NCBI GenBank assembly: GCA_036768485.1
Contig: JAVLUZ010000157.1
Coordinates: 15,317,877 to 15,381,876 of the forward strand
Reading direction: 5' to 3'
Length of the DNA stretch: 64,000 nucleotides
DNA from: Mermis nigrescens
Taxonomy: Eukaryota > Nematoda > Enoplea > Mermithida > Mermithidae
In this document: positions 41,241 through 52,781 of the stretch, piece after piece
How positions within the stretch are numbered: the stretch's first letter is position 1
Layout of the letters: every line of letters begins with the position of its first letter
Notes under the pieces: generated by a model
Database searches by the model: none
What the model was told of the DNA's origin: nothing
Seen by the model: only the letters and a program-made list of their open reading frames with translations
Made by a program: the position numbers and the translations under genes

Positions 41241-42543
41241 ACCCGCTTATGTATTTATATATTTTATTTATCGTAATTTTTAATTCAAGTCTTTTCAACT
41301 CTTTTGATCTTTTAATCAATGAGTCATTATACATAGCACGTGATCGTCCTATTCTCAACAATGTTTCATCATATCCTCTAAATTTGTTTCAATTTACTAA
41401 AATCTCACCTTTTTCATTTTCTTATAGTTTAAAATCTTTTATAATTCTCTTTATAATTTAATGGTATGTTTAAACTTCAAGTTTCACTTGTTTATAACTC
41501 GCTTAGCAAGCTCATTTTTCAAAACTATTACATGGTGAACAGTCGCTTCTTTTCAACTCCTTTACTTAAGGTGCATGCATAGCATACGTATTACGTACCC
41601 AAGAGTAGTTTGATAGGGTGATAGGGTAGGGTAGAGCGCAAAATATTTTATTCAAAACCTAAGTAACAGACTTTGGGAAATTGATTACGTGCTTCGTCTA
41701 ATTTCGGGTGTTTTAAACTTTTGGCAAGAGTACCTGAATAGAATATGTAAATCTGCATGCAGTGTGCTCTATTTACTTAAGTGGTGCAAAATAAACATGA
41801 CAGCATTATTTTAAAACGATAATGCTACATACGTGGCAAATGAACAAAATCCTTATTCTCTATGTCTTTCAATTCAATTTCATATAAATCGCTTTTTCTT
41901 TTGGACAGTTGGATCGTGAGCTTATTTTTAGAATGAACGAACCACTTTTACATTATAATATCGATTTAGATGCCAAATAAATACATATAGGTAGCAAAAT
42001 TGCTATACATAGGCTAATTTTGAAATTTTTCCGATACCCTGAAGACTGACTGTGTGCATGTAATGGGGGACCTAATATAAATCGGTTTACATCGGAAAAT
42101 TCGGTGAAATGGCTATAGCAAAAAAGCGCATTTTTTTGACATTTTTCAACGTGTTTAATCCATTACGGTCATGAATTTTAAGGTTTCCGACAGAAGATTT
42201 TTCATTTGTAAAAAGTGTCTTTTTTGGGCTGCGCGCCAAAATCATGAAAAAGACTTCACGTACATATGGCGCGAATCTTGAAAAATCTTTTTCTATGGAA
42301 AAGAGATGTAATTTTCGTATCTTTCCGCCGCGCATTATCTAATATACCTTTCAAAATTTCTTCTGGCCAAGGGAGAAGGCGGCCGCCCCGCCCTTTTAAA
42401 TTCTTTAATGGCCCTGCTTACACATGTATGCACATATGTACATGTAATTTATTAGCTTCTATCTATCTAAGAGCAGTGAACATATTCTTAAATTAATTCG
42501 TGATTTTATTTTCTTCATGCTGTATGTCATATATGTATACTAG

Positions 42544-42907
42544 CAGGGCCGTATTTAAGGGAGGCGGCCGCCCTCCACCTTAGCCGAAAAAAATTCTAAA
42601 AGTAAGATAATGCGGGAAGGATTAAGAAATTGAATGCCTTTGCCGTAAAATCTTCGAATTTTGGCGCTTCGCGCCACATGCGAAATATTGCCCACAGTTT
42701 TGGCCCAAGCGAGACCAAAAAACGACATTTTTTATAGCCTTTTGAGTTGAAAAATTTTTTTAAGCTGGAATTTTATGATCTAATGGATAGAGCATGTCGA
42801 AAAACGTCAAAAAATGTGGTTTTTGCTAGCTACTTCGACAAATTTTTTGAGAAACAAACCAATTTATGTTGAGTCCCCTTTTCGGCCTAATCCTGGATAC
42901 GGGCTTG
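42544..42907. mobile_element. hAT-type MITE family C (CAGGCCCGTATCC ends), short copy
   Basis: Starts CAGGGCCGTATTTAAGG and ends TCCTGGATACGGGCTTG. The flanking octamers TATACTAG and TATATTAT match at 6 of 8. Contains a GGCGCTTCGCGCC hairpin. It ends 27 bases before HADHA exon 8, so it sits on or near the branch-point region. Confidence 0.65.
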
Positions 42908-42934
42908 TATATTATGTAGTTCTATAAATTTCAG

Positions 42935-43110
42935 GATTTATGGCTTATATGATGACTTATCAACGACCTCGCGATATGATGTTCAATTATGTACGTAATG
43001 AGACGCTCAAAACTACGAGGGGCAATTATCCGGCACCTTTGAAAATCCTTGAGTGCATTAAAACGAGTTTCGATAAAGGAATTGATAAAGGCTACAAAAT
43101 GGAGGCCCAG
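42935..43110 (+). CDS. HADHA: HADHA, exon 8
   Basis: Acceptor AATTTCAG|GATTTA and donor CAG|GTAGGT. Encodes FMAYMMTYQRPRDMMFNYVR, NETLKTTRGNYPAPLKIL and ECIKTSFDKGIDKGYKMEAQ, the long linker helices (family [20 protein letters not shown] region). Phase 1 in, phase 0 out. Confidence 0.92.
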
Positions 43111-43988
43111 GTAGGTGCACACTATGTACATATACCATACGTGTTCTTGTGGGGGGGGCTTTGACCCTCAGAAAGGCTACTGACCTTCGGAAAATGGCTG
43201 CCCCCTCAGAATGTCGATTTTCCGTAAAAATTGTAAAAAGTGTGCCTTTTTAAGCGTTTTTTGCTCATTTTTGGTTCGAAAGTCCAAATTTTCGGCGCTA
43301 CGCGCCATATACACATTTTTTGACTATATTTCTCCGATGTCCTAGATTTTTTCCAAATTTTTTCATGTTTTTATGTGCTATAAAGAACGAGCAACGTCTG
43401 AAACGTTTAAAACCAATGTTTTCGACGTGTAACGGATTTTTTAGCCTTAAAAAGGCACTTTTTAAAAAAGTTTTGGGGCCTGCCTGACCTTCCCCGGATT
43501 CCCATGCTGTAACTATACGCTACGTATCACTGTTTTTTTCATTTTGTTCAAGGTCCTTTTTCACGTGTACAAAGACGGTAAGTACCCAAAAGCCTTCTGA
43601 CATTTTGCACGTAAAGAAAATGCTAGTGAAGTATATTTTTCTGGTATTTTTAGCGTTTTCAAGTAGATTTTTAGCGGTTTTATTGTCAGTCAGTTCTAAA
43701 CACTGAATGCGGGGAGCGCCAAAATTTTCTAAATACTGACTAAAACACAATTTTGAAGTTTTCTAATGACAAACAAAATAGAAAATTGCCAAATTGTTCA
43801 AAAGTATTATCTCATCCTTCCCAATGATATTCAAGGAAAGTTTAGGCTTAACAGACATGACAACGGTGTCTTAAATCGCTAAATTAGTGTGAACTTGAGA
43901 TGCTTAGAACATTTTGGCTGATTTAAGCTCTTAAACCTTATTCTGGAGCTTCTTAAAGACAAATAACACAATTATCAATGCAGGCAGG

Positions 43989-44157
43989 CAGGCACGTAGC
44001 TCTGGGGGAATGGGGGTCCGGACCCCCCAAAATTCAGAAAAATCGGAAAATAGGACTTTTTAAACGTTATTTTGTGCTATTTTTGGCCTTTTCGGGCTTA
44101 GTCCCCGCCAAAATTAATGTTGGACTCCCCAAAATAGGACGGCCACCTACGTGTCTG
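43989..44157. mobile_element. 169-bp hAT-type MITE (CAGGCACGTAGC ends)
   Basis: Starts CAGGCACGTAGCTC and ends CACCTACGTGTCTG, with a perfect duplication CAGGCAGG (43981-43988, 44158-44165). The duplication resembles the element end, so some ambiguity remains. In HADHA intron 8. Confidence 0.75.
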
Positions 44158-44763
44158 CAGGCAGGACAATCTTTATATTTTTGAGTTTCAAAATCGAAAT
44201 TTTTACTCTTATAGAAACGTACAGGACAAATCATTCGTGTAACAATTTATAAATTATTTTTTAGCAAAGCGCAGGAAATTTCAGAAAGTTTCTGACATTT
44301 TTGCTTGTTTTATTCCTGAAAATTTTTCTGTACGTGTACAAAGATGGTCCCGAAAGATTTCTGTACGTCTGGAAAAATGTTTGCCGAATACGAAAAAATA
44401 AAGCGTGCTGCGTACATGTCTAATAATTTGTCATTTTCTGAGTTTGGTAATCATCGCACCTAGGCATAAATTCAGGAAGCAGGTTAAAAGGGTACTCGTT
44501 TGACTTATTCCTCAGCTTTCCGAAAACAATTGCTATGTACATATCTGACAATTTTAAAATGGAATAAATTCTGTAATTAGATTTTTGAGCTCATGTTTGA
44601 AAATCCATTTAAAAAGTCTTCCTAAGAACTTTTCTAGCTTTGTAGGATAGTATCAAGTTATGTAGCCTATATTACTTAGAATCAGTTAAATGCTTTAACT
44701 TACAATTTTCGTCACGCAGTCTGAACACTTAACAAATTCTTAAGTTTTGCTAAGGGTTAACAG

Positions 44764-45206
44764 CAGTGTATTTTTGTATTCGGCAAAGATTTTTGTACAA
44801 AGACTTTTGGGGACCGTCTTTGTACATGTACAAAGATTTTTAGGAAGACAAAAACTGCGAAAAAAGGTTTAAAATTCGCAAAAAATTTTGGCGCTTCGTG
44901 CCGAAATGAGTAATTGTTTGTTCTATATATCTTTATAATGTCAGAAATTGCATTTTGAAAAGGAAAAATGTAAACTTTTTCGACGCTTCGCGTCGTTTTG
45001 AGACGATTATTAGTTATTTTTGCCCTCAGAAACCCAGAAATTAGCTAAATACACTACCAAAGGTTGAACAACTCTGTTTTTGCCACACTAAAATCGCCAC
45101 TGTACCATATTATAGTACCCAAAAATTTGTGTGTACAAAATGTACAAAGACTTTTAGTGACCATCTTTGTACATGTACAAATGGACCATGTACAAAAAAA
45201 ACACTG
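44764..45206 (+). mobile_element. hAT-type MITE family A, copy 5
   Basis: Ends CAGTGTATTTTTGTATTCGG and GTACAAAAAAAACACTG, with a perfect 8-bp duplication GTTAACAG (44756-44763, 45207-45214). In HADHA intron 8. A short degenerate reverse fragment lies at about 44318-44405. Confidence 0.92.
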
Positions 45207-45319
45207 GTTAACAGGCCTCTGTTGTAGCGTACAAAATCGTTGTATGTTTCAACACAGCCACGCTGGAACATACATAGACGACACCTTGTGACAATTTTTT
45301 TTGTACGAGTCTCTTTGTA

Positions 45320-45896
45320 CATGGTGTCACGAAATGATAGCCCCCTCCAAAAATCGACTTTCAAGAATCATGGAAAAAATACACAAAATACCGTGTTGTA
45401 GAGTATTCAATTCTGCGTCGGATGCTTATTTTATCAAAGCGCAATGTGCACCGGTTCATTTTTTATTGATCAGAAACAAAAAATATCTCAGTATTTCGAA
45501 ATTCCACGACTACGTCCATTTAAAAATCCATATAGCCGTCTTCAGCTTAGTCGACCTGCCTTAAATGCATAGTCATTGAACATAACAGATTTTCAGACTA
45601 ATACGCATCATTTTCTAATTCATTCAACACCATAGACCAATTTTTCGATGGTGTTTCTGCAGAATAGTGACCGATTTCTGACTCCATGTGCAAGAGATTT
45701 TCTAATCGATTCGTCACAACTTTACTAAGACAGATCTTTTTTATAGCTAATTTTAAAAAGCTCTTTTTTGCAATGTGCAAATTACTTTTAGTACCCGAAG
45801 CAGAATTGAATGCTCTACAAGATAGTGCTTACAGATTTTTTCCTATCTTACCCTGAAATCAATTTTTGGAGGGGGCTATCATTTTGTGACACCCTG
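45320..45896. mobile_element. mariner-type TA-flanked element, copy 1
   Basis: A 577-bp element with ends CATGGTGTCACGAAATGATA and TATCATTTTGTGACACCCTG, flanked by TA on both sides. CAGGGTGT ends with TA duplications are typical of Tc1/mariner derivatives. Non-coding. The same family is present in opposite orientation at 57721-58256. Confidence 0.8.
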
Positions 45897-46536
45897 TACA
45901 TGTACAGTGGTCTCCAGAAAATCTTTGGGCGAAGGAAAAATTGTCCGAAAAGGCTATGTACTTCATCTTTAATTCAGTTGATAATAGTCCGGCACGAGAC
46001 GTCGAAATTTTTATGATTTTTCAGCAAAATGTACGCATAAAACGACTCTGAAAGCTAAAATAACTTGTATTGCAAAATCAGAATTGATGTAAACAATATC
46101 AATATAAAGAAGTCAATTTTAAATCGAAAGAGCAAATGATGCAAAAGATGCTTAAAATTGTACATTGATTTTGGGGTGTCTAATGCATCCTGCTCGAGAG
46201 GCAATTGCAATATTCGCAATTTTTGAAATTTCGCAGAAAATTTCTTTAAAAAGCGTTAAAATAATATTATTTATCCTTTGTTCTGCTCTTTTATTTTAAT
46301 GCCTTTATGTTTTCTACATAAGTCCCAATCAGCTTGTTGCAAAATAAGAAAATATCTGTTTAACCGCTCATCTAATAGTTATCGCTTGTTATGCTGGAAT
46401 TAAGTTTATTTATGACGATTCTACAATATTTGGCATAATTAATCATGCACTACGTAGTTTAAATTGAATTAGGTAAAATGTATCCCAAAAAATTAGTAAT
46501 TCTCAGATTTAAGTATATGAAAGTATATGAAAGGGA

Positions 46537-46667
46537 ACTTTTGGGAAGACAAAAACCGCAAAAAAGGTTTGAAATTCGCAAAAAAATTTGGCGCTTCGCG
46601 CCGGAGTGAGTAATTGTGTGTTCTATATATCTTTATAATGTCAGAAATTGCATTTTGAAAGGAAAAA
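46537..46667 (+). repeat. fragment of MITE family A
   Basis: An internal piece only (TTTTGGGAAGACAAAAACCG through the GGCGCTTCGCGCC hairpin to GCATTTTGAAAGG), without element ends or duplication. Bordered by a short direct repeat GTATATGAAAG on both sides. Confidence 0.75.
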
Positions 46668-47152
46668 TATTTTTTTCAGTATATGAAAGGGAACTGAAAA
46701 TGCTTATGATTTTAATGCAGTGTCTGTTTTGCTTAATTGATTTGCATCACCGATCTGCCTAGCAGAGCCATCCTATACTACAGTTTTTGTCGTCTGCAAA
46801 GTCAGCTTTGATTAATTATGAGGACGATGACGCGTTGATGATTTCCTAGATTTTATTTTTGTACATGCATGTTCTATTTTGAACTTTTTTGCGAGATTCA
46901 AAGTAAAGATCAAAGACATGAAAACTTTTCTTTTCTCTTACTGCTTCTTTCATTTTTCGTAATTTTGCGAGGTGCCATTTAATATGCTGATCAATTATTT
47001 TTTTATTTTTTGCTAATAGTTACGGTGTTTTTTCTGCTCTCGCTTCTCGGCCAACAGTCTGTGCTTATTACCCTTTTTATGTATGTACATATTAGTTCCT
47101 CGATGCATATAATAATGTATCTCTCAAATGAAGCCGTTTCATAAATTTTTAG

Positions 47153-47262
47153 AGCTTTGGCGAGTTAGCCATGACCAAGGAATCTAAGGCGCTCATTGGT
47201 CTATTTTTCGGACAAACAGAGTGCAAGAAAAACCGATTCGGCAAACCCGCCAGAGAACCCAA
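47153..47262 (+). CDS. HADHA: HADHA, exon 9
   Basis: Acceptor AATTTTTAG|AGCTTT and donor CCCAA|GTACGC. Encodes [20 protein letters not shown], then QTECKKNRFGKPAREP, the segment leading into the dehydrogenase domain (family [20 protein letters not shown]). Phase 0 in, phase 2 out. GTACGC is a weak donor. Confidence 0.9.
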
Positions 47263-47318
47263 GTACGCTATGTACATCGGGCTTACCGCTTACACAGGCT
47301 CATTAGAAGTATTCGACT

Positions 47319-47971
47319 GACTAGCAAAGAAAAATGCTCCGATGGAACGAAAAAGGTAAATATACTTGAATTTCTTCATTGCTAAGGGTGTAAAAGGAGG
47401 GGACTAGGGAAAATTTCCCTATATGCACTGAAGCCATAGGAATGTGCTTAACAATTAGACTTCCCTAAACAAGGCAAAAATCGAAGTATATTCTGCGGCC
47501 TATGCGCGTTTGATTTTCCGTGGTAATTTCGCTTATGATGGCGAGTATTTTGATTACTTTATTTTGGAAAATTCAAAGAAATTTTTTGTGGTTTTTCAAG
47601 AAAACTATTGAGTTGGCTATGTAGGCGTAAAGTTTACACTATTATCCTGTACTCCAGAGTATTGTGGAAGGTCAAGATTTCAATAAATAAGTAATACATT
47701 GATTGTTTAATAATTATGAAAGTGTCTTCAATGCTCTTTTGCGAAACACTTAAATACGCTTTGTGACTACACCATCATTTTTCATAGGCCGCAGAATATA
47801 CTTTGATTTTTGCGTTGCTTAGAGGAAGTCTAACTGTTTAGCACATTCCTATGGCTTCTGCGCATATAGGGACATTTTCCCTAGTCCCCTCCTTTCACAT
47901 CCTTAGCAATGAAGAAATTCAAGTATATTTACCTTTTTTGTTCCATCGGAGCATTTTTCTTTGCTAGTTCC
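47319..47971. repeat. long-arm inverted repeat (foldback-like)
   Basis: The left arm (about 47319-47507) begins ACTAGCAAAGAAAAATGCTC and the right arm (about 47785-47971) ends with its complement. Arms of about 185 bp are roughly 90 percent complementary by eye, with a 280-bp spacer. No target duplication was identified. It starts only 57 bases after HADHA exon 9. Confidence 0.8.
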
Positions 47972-48045
47972 CTGCTTTTATTTAATAATTCAGGCCATAT
48001 ATCCATAGGTGGGCAGCGCCAAAATTCTGGGGGTTGTAAGTAGCT

Positions 48046-49330
48046 GAAGAAATTTCTTTTTTCGTCTCGAACCCTTTACACTAAAATGATCACAGATGAA
48101 GAAATATTGCGTTAAAAAAGAAAAAATTTTACGGTTTGAGATATTGTAGCCCTCTACATTATAAAAGCAATTGGACTGCACAGAAACCAAAATTGAGTTA
48201 GATAAGCTTTAGGATACGCTAACAGTAAAAAACCACGTATACTTTACACTTTTGTGCAACAACCATTGAGTGTGAAGAAGTTTCAAGGTCAGATTCGTAA
48301 TCTACAACTGAGGGGCAACAAAAAATGGCCCTCCGCAAATTGTTTGATACCTAATGCTCTGGGCGGAAAAGTGCTTCTCAGTGTAAACTTTACACTTGTG
48401 CTAATACCGCAATATTGGGTGTATAGAAACAAAATAAACTAGGATCTGTAACGCTAAGGTCAGGGCACATTTTAAGCATAATTAGCATGTTCCACCTACT
48501 TAGCGGAGTAGTTGGAGAAATTTCGTTTTTCGTCTCGAATCCTCTACACTAAAACGATCAGAGATCAAGAAATATTGCGTTAAGAACGAAACAAAAATTT
48601 TACGTTTTGAGATATTGCAACCCTCTACATTATAAAACCAATTGGACTGCACAGAAATCAAAATTGAGTTAGATAAGCTTTAGGATACGCTAAGAGTATA
48701 AAACACGTATACTTCATACTTTTGTGCAACAACCATTGAGTGTAAAGAAATTTTAAGGTCAGATTCGTAATCTACGTACAACTCGATGGGCAACATTTTA
48801 AAAAAAAATTGGCCCTCCTCAAATCGTTTGATACCCAATGCTCTGGGTTAAACTTTACACTTGTGCTAATACCGCAATATTGGGTGTATAGAAACAAAAT
48901 AAACTAGGATCTGTAACGCTAAGGTCAGGGCACATTTTAAGCATAATTAGCATGTTCCGCCTACTTAGCGGGGTAGTTGGAGAAATTTCGTTTTTCGTCT
49001 CGAACCTCTTTACACTAAAGCGATCACAGATCAAGAAATATTGCGTTAAGAGAGAAAAAATTTGGTTTTGAGGTATTGCAACCCTCTACATTATAAAACT
49101 AATTGGATTGCACAGAAATCAAAATTGAGTTAGATAAGCTGAAGGACACGCAAAGAGTAAAAAACATGTATAGTTTACACTTTTGCATAAAAACTATTGA
49201 GTGTAAAGAAATTTTAAGTTCAGATTCGTAATCTACAACTCGGGGGCAACATTTAAAAAAAATTGGCTCTCCGGAAATTATTTGATTTTTCGGTTTACAC
49301 TTACACACTCATTGCTAACTCGATATTGAG
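48046..49330. repeat. tandem repeat, unit about 467 bp, 2.7 copies
   Basis: Units begin at 48046, 48515 and 48980 with GAGAAATTTC then TTTTTCGTCTCGAA, and share the segments TAGATAAGCTTTAGGATACG and AATACCGCAATATTGGGTGT. The third copy is incomplete. Each unit carries AGTGTAAACTTTACACTTG-type palindromes. No coding capacity. In HADHA intron 9. Confidence 0.88.
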
Positions 49331-49852
49331 CGTAAACAAAAAAAAGACGGGCTTCGAATTTTTCAATTATCCATCGATTAAAAAAAACCGCACCTCCCAG
49401 GTGTGTGCCGTTGTTGAGTGTGCCGTTGTTGCTGTGAGGGGCACACAAATTTCGCACTCGCTGTGATAAACATATACATAAGAAAAAGGATGACCAAGTA
49501 TATTATAGGTAGCGCTATCGCGCTACCTATGATCCTATTGACTAGTTTGATCACGTTTCCACAATTTGCACTTTATTGTATTTTTTATTGCACTTATATG
49601 TACTATACGAAAATAAGTGACAAGTAATAACATCATGCGACTTGAATATGATGGTTTTTTAGCTGAGGTTTTATCGATTTTATTAATTTACGAATTTATT
49701 ACGCTTTTACAAAAAGGTTGTTTTGTCTGAAATGCATGGTTGTTCTCAGGGCTTTCAGAGCTATTCATTACATCTTTAGTCAGACGTTTGGAAATATGTA
49801 GGATCTAGAGAATGCCCGTTTTGATGCAAATAAATGATTGGTTGTTTGTATG

Positions 49853-50476
49853 TATGTGGCGGATCTAGGATTTCCCTAAGGGGAACGGTATCCCAACTTT
49901 TTTAAAAACAGTCAAAAATAGGTCCAACACTTTGCCCTTAACGGTGCGAAATAGCGTTTTTCCGGTGTTTTACATTGTATACTTTCACATAAAATTACTT
50001 TTGACACGATATTTTTATGAAAATTTTAAAATTTTCAACAATTTTGTGTGAAAAAATCATTAAATTTCTTTGACTTCAACAAAAATCTGGCGCGAAGCGC
50101 CGGAAAATCTGTGAAATTAAGGCGGATAGACGTCTACAAGCATGATTTGCTGCTTAATTTTCTGTATTTACAGTATTCGATGCGAAACATCGAAATTTTT
50201 AGTTGAAAATAGAAGAAAACTATGTAAAAAATAGCTGTTTCTGCTGTTAAAATTGTTTTTTAACCTACATGAACAGAAAATAGCTTCCTGGTCGTCAAGA
50301 ATGTAAATAAATGTCATTAGGCATCATTCGGCGCGTAGTGCCGAAAAAATTTGAGAAATTCATGTTCACTGACGGCCAAAAATCATTGCAAATTGCATAT
50401 ACATTCTTTATCTCGCCAAATATTTTTGGCCAATGGGTAAGGCGGCCGCCCCCCGTCCCTCTTAAATTCGCCTCTG
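49853..50476. mobile_element. hAT-type MITE family B, larger copy
   Basis: Starts with the family B end (TGTGGCGGATCTAGG) and ends TTAAATTCGCCTCTG. The flanking octamers TTTGTATG and TGTGTATG match at 7 of 8. It carries GGCGCGAAGCGCC hairpins that the 190-bp copy lacks. In HADHA intron 9. Confidence 0.75.
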
Positions 50477-50591
50477 TGTGTATGTATGAATGGTGAGCAA
50501 TTCGAATTTTTTTCTTTATTAGTAATATGTGCAGAATTTGCGGTAGACGCTGAGACGTTATTAGGATTAGATAATCATACTGGCTGCCTAT

Positions 50592-52540
50592 TAGGGATGC
50601 AACGGATATCCGGATCGGATCCGTTATTATCCGGTATTATTATGGATCGGATCCGGATCCAGAACCGGTATTTTGAAAGATTAAGATCTGGATTCGGATC
50701 CGGTATTCTTAAAAAATAAGATCCGGATACGGATCCGTTATTTTTACAGTTCAAAATGGATCCTAAACGGATCCAAGAGATTATGATAAAAGATCATTAA
50801 ACCTTGAATTGTATTGAAGAAACAACATCCTTATGAGACAAAAGCTTTACTTTGATTGACTTAATACTCAGATTCAATGACAGGCAAATTGTATTTAAGA
50901 AACAGCAGCTTTTCTGCAACCAAAGAAAATGGTAGATTGTTCGAAGTCATAAGCTCAACTAAGCGCTCATCTATATCAATTGATCTTGCATCATCGTTAT
51001 TCCATTTTTTACCCTTAAATCGTACATAAGTTAATTAGGAATCCTCTCATAAAAATAAAATATTTCATACAGCAAGTAAGCATGCTTCCATTGTCATTTG
51101 CACTTTTTGCTTTTCATGTTTCAAAGCAGTCTTTTTCGCAATCTGCGCGTTTTTCTGCAAAGGGAAAGTAGACATGCCTGACGCGAATCTTCTACAATCT
51201 GTGCCTAACAAGAGTACCTTTTTCCTTTCCTTCGATATGCTGGGACTCCTCTGCTTTGAACTTTTTATAATCTGCCGCATGCTTAGTTTGCAGACGTTTT
51301 TTCATACAGGTGGTACCAGTGTTTTTTTACTCGGAAAAGATTTTTACCCGATGTACAAAAACTTTTTGGGACCGTCTTTGTACATGTTTTAAGATTTTTT
51401 GGAAGAGGAAAATTGCAAAAAAGGTCTGGAATTCTCAAAAATTTTCGGCGCTTTGCGCCGAAAATGAGTAACTGTGTTTGGCAGAAATTGGATTTTAAAA
51501 GGAAAAATGTCAAATTTTTCGGCGCTTCGCGCCGTTTTAAGATAATAGTGATTTTCGCTCTAGGAGACGCAGAAATTTGCTAAAATACACTATCAAAAGT
51601 CGAGCAACTCTGTTTTCAACACACTAAAATCGCTACTGTACCATAATATAGTATCCAAAAATTTGTGTGTACAAAATGTACAAAGATTTCTGGGAAGACA
51701 AAAATTGTAAAAAGGTGTAAAATTCCCAAAAATTTTGGGCGCTTCGCGCTCAAATGAGTGATTGTTTGTCATTTATATCTTTAAAATAGCAGAATTTGCA
51801 TTTAGAATGGAAGGATGTCAAATTATTCGGCGCTTCGCGCCGTTTTGGGACAATTTCCAATAATTTTTGGCGTCAGAAACCCAGAAATTAGATAAGATAC
51901 GCTACCAAAGATCGAAAACCCTGTTTTACCACACTAAAATCGCTATTGTACTATTGTGTAAAAAAATTTGCATGTACTTAATGTACAAAAGACTTTTGGG
52001 GACAATCTTTGTACATGTACAAACGGACCTTGTACAAAAAAACACTGGGTTGTACCCCTCCCACCGCCTCTGGAAAGCTTTGCTGCACAGAGATTACATT
52101 GCGATTTAGTTTCGTTATCAGCTAGCGTGAAATAGTTTCAGATAGGACTAGAATGCTTTTTGGCATTTCCGATTAATTAGAGGAAGACGCCAGATTCGCA
52201 GTTTTTAAGCTACAGCCGAATTAAGATCAATCCTGACCACTGAAGCAAGCTCATGCAGCTTTGCTTATTTCATCATCCTACAGTAATTCTGCTTCTGAAA
52301 CTAATGAGCGCCGTACTTGCGAACAAAAATTTAAGTATTAAAAAATAAAACGTTCATAATGCATTTTCATGGATCCGGATCCGGATCCGTTATTATCCGT
52401 TATTTTAATAATTGAAGATCCGGATCCGGATCCGTTATTTTAAATTTTATGGATCCGGATCCGTTATTTTGAATTGTACGGATCCGGATCCGATGTTATT
52501 GGAAAACCCGGATGGAAAACCCGGATCCGTTGCATCCCTA
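50592..52540. mobile_element. 1.9-kb non-autonomous hAT element with GGATCC arrays
   Basis: Starts TAGGGATGCAACGGAT and ends ATCCGTTGCATCCCTA, with a perfect 8-bp duplication CTGCCTAT (50584-50591, 52541-52548). Both subterminal regions (50600-50770 and 52370-52530) are dense in GGATCC and ATCCGGAT. No transposase. Family A copy 6 (51317-52047) is nested inside and so is younger. In HADHA intron 9. Confidence 0.9.
51317..52047 (+). mobile_element. hAT-type MITE family A, copy 6 (dimeric form, nested)
   Basis: Ends CAGTGTTTTTTTACTCGG and GTACAAAAAAACACTG. The flanking octamers GGTGGTAC and GGTTGTAC match at 7 of 8. It has the same two-core dimer architecture as 5779-6537. Confidence 0.88.
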
Positions 52541-52781
52541 CTGCCTATGCCTGCACGCTAATTTTTGCGATTCTTAATTTGTTCAGACTTTCCTTAGGAG
52601 CCGATGGATAATTATTTAAAGCATGACAATAAAATTGTGCACAAAAACGCTTCTATTAATGTTATAACAATTTTTAAATGTTATGTTGTGTTTTTTCGGC
52701 TTATCGGCGTCCTTTGGGACTACTACGGGGTGTTTCAAAAGATAAAGGTACTGCACAAAGAAAGGTATATATACTGCAGCG

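Noticed and set aside
45595..45800. Coding remnant (transposase fragment) inside the TA-flanked elements
   Set aside because: Short open frames at 45598-45780 and in the copy near 57900-58010 show no catalytic motif of a mariner transposase.
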